From Chitinophagaceae bacterium (lineage in GTDB: Bacteria > Bacteroidota > Bacteroidia > Chitinophagales > Chitinophagaceae), in NCBI GenBank assembly GCA_016703625.1, contig JADJBP010000007.1, positions 244,394-308,393 on the forward strand: a DNA stretch of 64,000 nt, read 5' to 3'. The notes below the pieces were generated by a model. It did no database searches, was not told the DNA's origin, and saw only the letters and a program-made list of their open reading frames with translations. Position 1 is the stretch's first letter; every line of letters starts with the position of its first letter. Of the stretch, positions 17,615 through 26,431 are shown piece by piece. Both the position numbers and the translations under genes were made by a program.

Positions 17615-19865
17615 CTATTTTTTCTTCAACACCACTTTTGCCTGGCTTAGTTTATAAGCTGGTTCCAAAAAAGCGATATAGTTTGGCCAGGCCTCCTTTT
17701 TGTCAAAGGTATTTTTATACACTTTTTTAGTGGTTATGATCAGTTTATTCTCTGATACCGATGCGGTACTTATAAAAGTACCGCTGCTGTTATCAATGTT
17801 CATATTCAGATCCTGCAGCCCGTCAACTGAATAACCTTCAGGGATCATTACCGTTATGCTGTTATCAATAGTAACTGCAGAAGGTATATAGATATCTGTT
17901 TGCCGTTCTTTCATTTCATGGGGCTCAAGCTTTAACTGGCCGCCTATTAATTTACCCACTTCAAAAATGTAATTTTTTCCGGCCTTGCTGATCAGTTTTT
18001 TTAAACTGAATTTTTCTTTAAACTGAAGCATGGCACTATCTCCATCACGGCCAGTCTGCAATAATTCAAAGTCGGTGTAGGTATCCACATCCACTTCATC
18101 TTTCAGTATTTTTTCAAATAGTGTTTTGCGTTCTTTTACCTGTTCATCCTTTTCTGCATATTCATATTTATTATTGACAGGAGTTACGGGTTCATTTTTT
18201 TTGCTTTTGGTTAAAGGCTCGGCATAATATTTTTGAAAATCGGTGTTCAGGTATTCCCTGTCCAGGTTGGCTTTGCCGATCAGGTCTGATTTTTGGGTGC
18301 CGGTATATGAACTTTTTCTTTCCACATTGATCAGTTCCATGCCATCCGTAAAGTGTACGGTATATTCTTCCCTTGAAAGGTTTGCTGCAGCCGGTGTTGA
18401 AGGTGCAGTTGCCTTATAATAACTATCCCGCTCATCAAACCTGATGGATAAACCCTCGGCATTTTGAAGGTAACTGTAAGGCGTTCCAAAAGCATCAAAA
18501 TTATTGAACGCTTCGAGGTAATAGATCCTGTCTTTAAGTTTTACCCGCATTACAAAATCAAGTTCTTCCATAAAGACCGCGTCGCGCCAGCTGCCGAGTT
18601 TCCGGGGGACATAAACAAACAGTTCCGATTCAATACCCTGTGCTTTTAAAGAAGAACGGAATGCTGTGGAAAATGTTACGGCATTTATCCGCACTTCATC
18701 TTCCTTTTCTTCCTTTTTAACTATTTTGGACTCGGCATTCAATATTTTTTTATATAATTTTTTCCCGGTAAAATATTTTTCAAGTTCGGAATGTACCGGC
18801 CCTTTGTAATACATTTCCAGGAAAACCTTTCGCAGGCAGTAATAACTTTCTTTAACAATGTCGGCATCTGTTTTTAAAAGGCCGTCTGATTTCTTTTGGT
18901 GATATACTGGGTGGTATAGGCAACCAGCGAAGTGACAACATTGGTATTGTACAATGCTGCGCCTACATATCTTTTATATACCGTTTCAATTTCCAGGCCC
19001 GAGCGGTCAACGGTTGCTTCACCCAGGCTCCTGTCGCCCGGCTCATAATCTAAAAAAACCACCCTGAATTTTACACTGGGCGTACTTCGCAATGCATAAC
19101 TCCAGCGTTCATCAATTGTTTTTTCACGGTCCTTATCCAGGAAATAATAGCTCAGGTAAGATTCCCTTTCTCCATACACCGATGCTTTGGAATCAAACTT
19201 AAGGTTGGGCGCACCATTAAAACTGCGGTATTTCACTTTCATCCCATTGGCCATGGTAAACCGGTACTGCTGGTACATGGTTGGGTAATTATTTGACAGG
19301 GAAAAAATAAAGGGTGTAAAATTGATCCCTTCCGTTTTCATATCCCAGTCAAGTGTTGAGTTGATGGTATAATCAATAATATCGCCCACTTCCAGGTCGG
19401 GAATTGCAATTTTCCAGGATTTAACCTGGAGCTTAAAATAGATCGGTTTGTAAATATCCGGGATATCCTGTTCCTCTTCAATGGCGCTTTTCATATCGAT
19501 CTCAATCTTTTTCCATCACTCTTTATTACCGTATAATCTGCTTTCCCATCTGTACCGATCGTTACATAAAAAAAGGTAGAAAATTTTTCAACGGCATTCT
19601 TATCCTGCAATTTGATACGCTTGTGTACAAATTCTTTAATATTGACTCCTGAAACGCCCTTTCCGCGCAATGCCTGGCGTTTAAATAAATATTCTTCTTT
19701 CATACCGATAATAACGGCACTTTCATTTTTCCATTTGTCGGGTACCTCCGTAACTTTAAATTCATCCTCAATTTTTTCACCTATTGAAGGCGTTTGAGCC
19801 ATTGAAATGACCGGTAACAGGGCAGTGAGCAAAAAGACCAGGCATTTACAAAATATTTTATTCAT
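17615..19865 (-). CDS. DUF3857 protein with degenerate transglutaminase-like domain (two frameshifts)
   Basis: About 750 residues after repair. A signal peptide (CLVFLLTALLPVISMAQ) is followed by a DUF3857 beta domain containing AIPDLEVGDIIDYTINST, a transglutaminase-like fold, and a C-terminal beta region (IPEGYSVDGLQDLNM). Breaks lie in T-runs at 19508-19512 and 18894-18897 (plus orientation), which split it into 19491-19865, 18874-19494 and 17615 to about 18890. Aligned with its upstream paralog (19874-21800), the Cys, His and Asp of the catalytic triad fall on Ala (INAVTFSTAF), Asp (EELDFVMRV) and Glu (YYLEAF), so it looks like a pseudoenzyme. It starts 8 bp after its paralog and is surely co-transcribed. 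The substrate is unknown. Confidence 0.8.
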
Positions 19866-19873
19866 GTTGATTT

Positions 19874-21800
19874 TTATTTGATTAATACCACCTGGTCGTT
19901 ATAAAATTTATTGATCTCGGCAATAAAAACGTTCCATGCGGCAAAATCTGCTTTTTTTAATATGGGTTTGTTGATGATGATCGTTTTACTGTACACGATA
20001 CTCTTTCCTTTGTTAACATAGGCGCCTTCAAAAGACCATGCTGTTGTATTTTTTTTGAATGATGTTGGCAGGTAATCGACCTTATAGCCTTCAGGAATGG
20101 TTAATTCGGTTTGCGTGGACAGGTAATATTTTTGATTGAACTCGTAATCATTTTTCCGGTCGGCTTCCATTTCCATGCTGCTGAAATCTTTTTCCCAGTC
20201 CATCACCACATACAGTTCGTTGCCGGTTTTGGTAACCTGGTTGTGTGCCTTAAAATCAAATTTTAGCTGAAGTGGTTTTTGCCGGTCATTAAAATCTGAA
20301 TTGCTGATATTTGAAACATCAATATTGTCATTACCGCTTCGGGCAAAATCTGACAGGCTTTTGGCTTTTTTATCATTTTTAATGGCTGCATATACACTTT
20401 GAACAGAAATTTTTGATTCGCCGTTGTACTCCAGAACTGCATTGCCGCTCAGCTGGTCATCGGTAATATTCACTTTATGCAACATGTTGACCTTTATTTC
20501 TTTCTGCTGCAAATTCAGGGATTTTATCGATCATGTGATTCTGCCCGTCTTCTATCAGCACCTGTTTGCCCTGTATGCGTTGTGCATAATCATTCAGGGC
20601 AATGTATTCTTCAGTTCCATCCAGGAAATAACGTTTTCCGTTCAGGATAACCGTACAGATCATATGATTGTCAACGGCCAGTGAAGGCAGCGAATAATCA
20701 TACGGAAGATCGGAAGTTCCGATCCAGGTGAGCCTTGCATCAAAACCTGCAATGGTGAGCATGGATTTCAACAGATTGGCTTTGCCTTTGCAATCGCCAT
20801 ATTTCTTTTTATAAACATTTTGTGCGGCATCCGGTTTAAATCCCATAATGCCGTTCTCAAAAGCGATATACCGGATATTATCCTGTACCCAGTAAAATAT
20901 GCTTTCCACTTTTTCATGGTCTGATTTTTTGCCGGCAGTAAGTTCAGCAACCTTGGCTTTCAGTTCGTCGGGGTTATTACCGATCTCTGTACAAATATTG
21001 CTGTACCAGGCATACAGGTCTTTTACCGTTTCAAACAGGACTGTGCGTTTCCCGGTTTCTGTAAATGCTTTTGTAACGCAGATGATGTGCGGGTAACTGA
21101 TGGCATGGTTGGGAGAATTCGATTCCCTTTTATAAGCCTGTGTATTGGTTATCCTGAAAGTAACTTTCCTGTTATCCCCTTCTTTTTCTTCAGATCTCCG
21201 GATGGTATAACCCGCAAAATTGAATTCACGCAGGTCAACCTCAAGCCATGACGGGATATTGAACTGTACAATTCTTTCCAACACGGGGAAACGCTGTAAA
21301 AAATAAAAGGACGTGAGGTATTTAATATCATGATAATTTTCGCGGTAGGTATAATTGAACGGCTTGCCTTTTTCTGCCAGCGGGAATTTGACCACACATA
21401 ATTTGGCGTCGCTGTGAAAAATATTTTCGCTGCTGTAATCACCGCAAAGCTTTTGGATGACAACATCTTTTTTATCGGCATTGACCACTTTTATATTTTC
21501 AATGGCTACCTGGTCATTGTAGAACAGGCCATCTTCATATTTAAGAAAGTCCTTTACGGGTACCAGTACCGTTTCTGAAGATACGGATGCTTTTACTTTT
21601 GCTTCACCGGCAGCTGCAGTTGTGTTTAAGGTAAAATCGATCACTTCTTTAAAAAGGGTTGCCACTACTTCCTCTTTAGGAAATGCTGTTTTCCATTCCG
21701 GGATCTTATCTGTAAAAAGGGTTTGGGCATGGCTTTGGTACTGGCAGCACAGCAACAGGAATAAGCTGAAAATGCCCCGTTTAGGGTATGTGAATTTCAT
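19874..21800 (-). CDS. DUF3857 and transglutaminase-like domain protein (one frameshift)
   Basis: About 642 residues after repair. The protein is secreted (signal IFSLFLLLCCQYQSHAQ). It has an N-terminal DUF3857 domain, then a transglutaminase-like core with YGDCKGKANLLKSML (Cys), AVDNHMICTV (His) and YFLDGTEEYI (Asp), so the papain-like triad is complete. A C-terminal beta domain includes ELTIPEGYKVDYLPTSF. In Bacteroidota such proteins are periplasmic, and their substrates are unknown. The break is near 20501, where a missing base joins PEFAAE to KEIKVNMLHKV; the C-terminal part reads 19874-20512. Immediately followed by the DUF3857 paralog. Confidence 0.85.
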
Positions 21801-21904
21801 CTCTCGGGTAATTTGAAGGACAAATTATCTAATTATTCCCGAATTAGCGTATTTATAGAAAAAAAACCACACTACAGACAAATTTTTAACGACAAAATAA
21901 ACGT

Positions 21905-22366
21905 AAAACCCTCTGTCGCTAAAGCTATGGCAGGTGAAAAACCCTCCGTCGCTCCCTCGGAAAGAGAGGGAGTTAAAAACTGGTAAACCCTCCGTCGCTA
22001 AAGCTTTAGCGAAGAGGCATCAAAACATATAGGTCCTGTCCTTTATAAAAAATGCTTATTTCTAAAAGCAATTCCAGAACCAGTTTTTAAATATTTTTCA
22101 AAGTTAAATGCTAAAGACTGATTGGAAAAAACGCAATGAAATAAAAGCAGACAGGTCGTTTATTTTTGTTGAATCTCATAACCTTTTTGATGCCCATTAA
22201 TTCGTTCATCCAAATTGTTAGTACAACCTGTATAATAAGTACCATCACTACATAAAAGTATATATACTATATATTGCATACATAAATGTACTCTAATAGT
22301 ACTTACTCTGTAGTAAGATAGTTCCTAAATGTAAAACCCTCCTTCGCTAAAGTTGTGGAGGGTGAA
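21905..22366. repeat. Four degenerate CCCTCCGTCGCTAAAGC repeats around a GIY-YIG remnant
   Basis: Copies start near 21905 (one mismatch, CTCTGTCGCT), 21939, 21987 and 22334 (CTCCTTCGCT). The third contains a perfect 18-bp palindrome TCGCTAAAGCTTTAGCGA at 21995-22012. The first three lie on the 3' side and the fourth on the 5' side of a minus-strand GIY-YIG ORF remnant, and the last copy abuts the tRNA-Ser gene. Confidence 0.7.
22043..22279 (-). pseudogene. GIY-YIG nuclease superfamily remnant
   Basis: From the ATG at 22279 the frame reads MQYIVYILLCSDGTYYTG, an exact GIY-YIG opening (YIVYIL then YYTG), then CTNNLDERINGHQKGY, and stops after about 40 residues. In other frames the expected continuation is found: RPVCFYFIAF, then NQSLAFNFEKYLKTGSGIAF with a final RNKHFL before TAA at 22043. 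Two small indels explain this. The family has a metal-dependent single-strand nicking fold related to UvrC and homing nucleases; small stand-alone members of about 80 residues are common in Bacteroidota and their role is unknown. It is flanked on both sides by CCCTC-type repeats. Confidence 0.75.
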
Positions 22367-22367
22367 G

Positions 22368-22452
22368 CGGAGAGAGAGGGATTCGAACCCCCGGACCTGT
22401 AACAGTCAACGGTTTTCAAGACCGCCGCATTAGACCACTCTGCCATCTCTCC
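22368..22452 (-). tRNA. tRNA-Ser (anticodon UGA)
   Basis: An 85-nt gene. The acceptor GGAGAGA pairs with TCTCTCC, the discriminator is G, the D-arm begins GCAGAGTGG, the anticodon loop CTTGAAA reads TGA at positions 34-36, and the T-arm GGGGG-TTCGAAT-CCCTC follows a long variable arm as expected for tRNA-Ser. No CCA is encoded. It decodes UCA. Confidence 0.95.
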
Positions 22453-22477
22453 GAGGCAAAAGTACGGTTACAGGGTT

Positions 22478-22550
22478 TTTATTCCAAAAAAAAAAAAAAA
22501 AAAATTTTTTTTTTGAATTTTTTTTATTGAAATGATTTGATCCGGGGGGG
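22478..22550. other. Homopolymer junk tract (probable assembly artefact)
   Basis: A run of about twenty A is followed at once by about eleven T, GAATTTTTTTT and a run of G. It replaces the 3' end of mutS2 and the spacer to the tRNA. Such back-to-back homopolymers are typical of poorly resolved contig joins. Confidence 0.6.
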
Positions 22551-22551
22551 T

Positions 22552-24642
22552 TTTATCTTTTACCACCACCAGGTCCTTTAACGCAACAGTGATGGGCATT
22601 ACACCAACCTGCAGCACTGCTTTTTTCCGCGAATTTCTTTTACAATACCAACCAGGCGGTTTTGTTTCATCCTCACTTTCAGCCCGATCTTTATTTCACC
22701 GCCAATTTCTTCACACTTTTCATTCATTTTTTTCTGCTGTCTTTCGCCGGCCGGTTTTTCTTTTTGCTGAAACAGCAATGCCTGTATCATTTTAACTGCC
22801 TTGTCCTTATCCTCAGCCTTACGCCACTCAATGACCATGGCTTTTAAGCGCCTTTCCATGTCTTTCAGGTATATGATCTTATCTGCAGCAATCCTGTTCT
22901 GTAATTGCAGTTTTTCCACTTCCTGCTGGTGCACTTCCTTGTTTAAAACCCGTTGCATTTCTTTTTTTAATGCTTCATTCTCCTTAAGCAAAACCTTTAA
23001 TGCAGCTTTTTCCTGGTCGATCTGCTGCAGGTCCTGTTCAGTACGGTTTAGCAGTTTATCCAGTGTAAAGTGATCTGCATCCACCAGTTTCCGGGCTTTT
23101 TCGATCAGTCTTTTTTCCAGCCCGATCCTTTCAGCAATTGAAAATGTGTATGAGCTGCCGGGTTTGCCCACAACCAGTTTATACATCGGCAACAGGTTCT
23201 CTTCATCAAACTGCATGGCACCATTAATGATACCCGAAACCTTATTGGCCATTACTTTTAAATTAAGATAATGGGTGGTTACAATGCCGATACTGTGTTT
23301 AATGGCCAGTTCTTCCATGATCACTTCTGCAAAGGCCCCGCCCAGGTTGGGATCGCTGCCGCTACCCAGTTCATCAATAAAAAAAAGTGTTTTACCATTT
23401 GCATTTTCCATGAAGTGTTTCATGTTCATTAAATGCGATGAATAGGTACTCAGCTCAAATTCGAGGCTTTGCGTATCACCGATATGGATCATGATCTGCT
23501 TAAAGATCCCCATCTCACTATCCGGGTGAACAGGCACCAGCAATCCGCTTTGCAGCATCAGTTGCAGTAAACCAACCGTTTTTAATGTAACCGTCTTGCC
23601 ACCGGCATTTGGCCCGCTGATCACGAGTATGCGCTGTTTATCATTCAATGAAAGATCAACAGGGATGGTTGGTTTTTTATGCACTTTATTGTACAGGAAT
23701 AATAAAGGATGATAAGCCTGTACCAGCTTTATATGTGCTTTGTCCAGAACAACCGGGTAATTGCCATTATACTCCACCGCGAATTTAGCCTTGGCCCTGA
23801 TGAAATCAAATTCGCCGGCTATTTCAAGATAGTTATTCAATAGGGACGCATACATGCTCAGGTCGCCGGTCAGTTTTCGCAGTATTTTATAGACTTCCTT
23901 GCGTTCCTCGTTCTCCAGCGAAAAAACATCGTTGTTGAGTGAAGTGGTTTCTTCAGGTTCAATGAAAGTGGTGCGGCGGCTGTCGCTTTCGCCATGCAGG
24001 ATGCCTTTGATCATGCGCTTTTGCTCTGCAAAAACGGCTAAAACCCTCCTGCCGTTCAAAAAGCTTTCTTCAATATCTGCCAGGTAACCCTGTTTATTCA
24101 GTTTGCTTACGATCTTATCAAATACCTTACGCAATTCATTCCGTTTGCGGTATAAATTCATCCGGATATTTCCCAGTTCCTCACTGGCACTGTCCTTAAC
24201 CTGGCCGGTTTCATCCAGTATTTCATCAATTAAATGGATGATCAGTTTTTCATAATATCCATCCTGTATCACTTTTGTAAGGGCAGGATAAGCCATACGC
24301 CTTTCTGCATCAAACCAACGGAAAATAGTACCCGTATTGTCGGCCAGCCTCCTGATCAGTAAAAACTGCTCGCCACTTAACACGGCACCGGGTATGCCCA
24401 GCAATTTGATCTCCTTGCCGATATTGTGTGTAAACTCATTGGGGAAATGCTGCCCGCTTTGCAGCAACAGTTTAAATTCATTGGACTGCTGCAGTTCAGT
24501 GATTATAAATTCCTTTTTGGTGTGTAACCGTAGTTGATTGGCCTTATTTTTTGCAAAATTCAGTACGGCAATGAAGTGCCAGTAAGGTTTTTACCTTTTC
24601 GTATTCCAATTGTACAAGTGCCGATTCCGGAAAATATTTCAT
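22552..24642 (-). CDS. mutS2: Endonuclease MutS2 (two frameshifts, 3' end lost)
   Basis: MutS2 is a MutS-like ATPase that suppresses homologous recombination and, in some bacteria, rescues collided ribosomes. Start at 24642: MKYFPESALVQLEYEKVKTL, the family opening. The core has Walker A ISGPNAGGKTVTLKTVG, the lever-arm region, Walker B TLFFIDELGSGSDPNLGGAF and the THYLNLKVMA switch. A coiled coil follows, then a short SH3-like segment (IKIGLKVRMKQNRLVGIV). The C-terminal Smr nuclease domain is absent, as in many Bacteroidota members. One extra base near 24553-24558 splits off the N-terminus, and a missing base in the T6 run 22621-22626 ends the frame early; repaired, it reads on to VVVKDK near 22552, then into the junk tract. 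Confidence 0.9.
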
Positions 24643-24799
24643 ACCCCAGACCCCTAAATAGGCTTTTAGATTAAAAGAGAACGAAGTTAGTTTCTTATTG
24701 CATATTGTTCAATGCTCATTGCTTCTTTTTTCTTCTTCCGGAAACTTTTCCAATACAGTTATATAACCATCAGTATTGATCTTTTAAAACAATCCCGAA

Positions 24800-24905
24800 A
24801 TTTGGGTTAATCCCCCCCTTTTCCGGGTGGGGGCGCAGGTGGCCCCGCGGGCCCTTGGGTTAATGGGGGGGCCCCCCCCTTTTTTTTTTTCCCACCTTTT
24901 TTTTA
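24800..24905. other. GC/homopolymer-rich junk tract (probable assembly artefact)
   Basis: A stretch of C7, G5, CCCCGCGGGCCC, G7, C8 and T11 runs stands in sequence otherwise around 40 percent GC. Together with 24643-24800 and 24906-24998, which hold no gene that I can see, it makes up the mutS2-msrA spacer. Confidence 0.55.
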
Positions 24906-24998
24906 TCCGGGCAATTTAAAAAATAAATACTATAAACAGGATCCCTGACCGGCGTATTAATTTGATTATGATGGTTGTTAAACTTTTGTTGCAACAAA

Positions 24999-25028
24999 TT
25001 GTTATACAATCCATGCCAATTACCTTTG
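24999..25028 (+). promoter_or_regulatory. msrA promoter, Bacteroidota type
   Basis: TTG at 24999-25001 and TACCTTTG at 25021-25028 are separated by exactly 19 bp, matching the -33/-7 pattern read by Bacteroidota RpoD. The start codon follows 26 bp later. Confidence 0.62.
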
Positions 25029-25054
25029 CGTAAGTAATTGAAAAAATAACAACC

Positions 25055-25741
25055 ATGCTACAAGTTTTATTCATTGCTGCAGTCAGTTTCATGGGATTAA
25101 GTTCCTGTGCACAAAAAGACAACTCAGATAACAAAAAAAATAAAAAAATGAATGCTTCAACTACGTCCAGCGAAAACAAAGGTTCGACTCCCCTCAATAC
25201 CATGGATACAGCCACATTCGGCACCGGATGTTTCTGGTGTACAGAAGCCATTTTTCAGCAACTGGAAGGCGTTGAAAAAGTAACCAGCGGTTACAGCGGA
25301 GGCACAGTACCCAATCCAACCTATGAAGAAGTAACCGGCAAGGGTACCGGCCATGCGGAATGTTTGAATATAATATACGATCCGGCAAAGATCAGCTTTG
25401 ATGAACTGCTTGAAATCTTCTGGCAAACACATGACCCAACTACGTTGAACAGGCAGGGCGCTGACGTTGGACCGCAATACCGCAGTGTGGTTTTTATCAC
25501 AATGAAGAACAGAAAGCAAAGACGGCGAAATACAAAGAAGCGCTTGATAAAAGCGGTGCATTTGATAACCCGATCGTGACCACGTTAGAACCGTTCACGG
25601 TATTTTACCCTGCGAAGCCTATCACCAGAATTATTACAAAACAATACCAGCCAGGGCTATTGCCAGTTTGTAATAAGGCCAAAGGTTGAAAAGTTTGAGA
25701 AAGTGTTTAAGAGCAAGCTAAAAGAATTAATTCATTTATAG
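25055..25741 (+). CDS. msrA: Peptide-methionine (S)-S-oxide reductase, lipoprotein form (three frameshifts)
   Basis: MsrA reduces methionine-S-sulfoxide in damaged proteins using thioredoxin. The N-terminus is a lipoprotein signal (FIAAVSFMGLSSC), so the enzyme acts on the periplasmic side. The catalytic motif GTGCFWCTEAIFQ carries the nucleophilic Cys, and YSGGTVPNPTYEEV and GHAECLNIIYDP are family signatures. Breaks lie in the T5 run 25491-25495 (VVFITM should be VVFYHNEEQK), near 25614 (PAKPITR should be PAEAYHQNYY) and in the A-run 25638-25641. The true end, KLKELIHL followed by TAG, is at 25741. Each break is one missing base. Preceded by a good promoter. Confidence 0.92.
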
Positions 25742-25762
25742 ACTGCCTGAATTTATTTTGCC

Positions 25763-25916
25763 ACGAACCTGCCTACCGGCAGGCAGGTGTCACGAATTTT
25801 CACGAATGTTTCAATTCGTGTTCATTTGTGCTATTCGGATAGGCCTTTAAAAAACTGTCAGCCTGAGCTTGTCGAAGGCGGTATTTTAACCCGGCTTCGA
25901 CAAGCTCAGCCTGACA
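25763..25916. repeat. Intergenic repeat cluster: CACGAA/ACCTGCC element and 22-bp-arm hairpin
   Basis: The first part (25763-25835) has a CACGAACCTGCC-ACCGG-type palindrome (ACCTGCCT 25767-25774, AGGCAGGT 25781-25788) and repeated CACGAA/TTCGTG words. The second is a perfect inverted repeat with 22-bp arms (25856-25877 and 25895-25916, core GAGCTTGTCGAAG) around a 17-bp loop. Both are REP-like elements lying between convergent genes. Confidence 0.75.
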
Positions 25917-25979
25917 TCTTAATTATTTAAATATTCAAACTGAGACATTACTGCTAGTCGTGGCATTTTTTAGTAAAAA

Positions 25980-26426
25980 TTAATTGGATTTGAAATTAAA
26001 GGGTGAATTATTGACAACTTTTTTTTCTTTTTCGGGCCTGGGCTTCCCTTTATGGCAGGTATAACAGGTTACAGCCTGTACCTGCTGGGCAGTAACTTCC
26101 TCATTAAACTGGAAATAATTTTTATTGATATCCATCGTCATCCGCATCATATTGCGGGTAATTTCTTTTTCTGATTTATCATCTTTATCGAATATGAGTG
26201 AATCGGCTTTTTTGTCCATCACATGACAGAATTTACAATCCACACCCAGTTGCACATTAAAGCCATCCATGATCTTATCCAGAGAATCGGACGTGATGTT
26301 TTTTGGCAACACCTGCAGGTTTTTAAATTGTTCATTGACCGGTTGCTCAACGGCAGCTATGCCAATGATGATCAATGCTGCCAAAGCTGATAATACTTTT
26401 AATTTTTTAAATGACTTCATAAACAT
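25980..26426 (-). CDS. Periplasmic c-type cytochrome, two haem motifs
   Basis: A 148-residue protein. A hydrophobic N-terminal anchor (VLSALAALIIIGIAAV) precedes a domain with two CxxCH haem sites, CKFCH and CYTCH, spaced like the photosynthetic-reaction-centre-cytochrome-like family of Bacteroidota (KNITSDSLDKIMDGFNVQLGVD, given as KNITSDSLDKIMDGF and NVQLGVD). It carries electrons in the periplasm; the partner oxidase or reductase is not in this window. The start 6 nt downstream (MKSFKK) is an alternative. It is separated by 5 bp from the peptide-binding lipoprotein gene upstream, so they share a transcript, an odd functional pairing. Confidence 0.85.
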   Translation of the reverse strand: MFMKSFKKLKVLSALAALIIIGIAAVEQPVNEQFKNLQVLPKNITSDSLDKIMDGFNVQLGVDCKFCHVMDKKADSLIFDKDDKSEKEITRNMMRMTMDINKNYFQFNEEVTAQQVQAVTCYTCHKGKPRPEKEKKVVNNSPFNFKSN

Positions 26427-26431
26427 TTTTT

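Noticed and set aside
24643..25054. A gene in the mutS2-msrA spacer
   Set aside because: No frame with coding character; part of it is the homopolymer junk tract.
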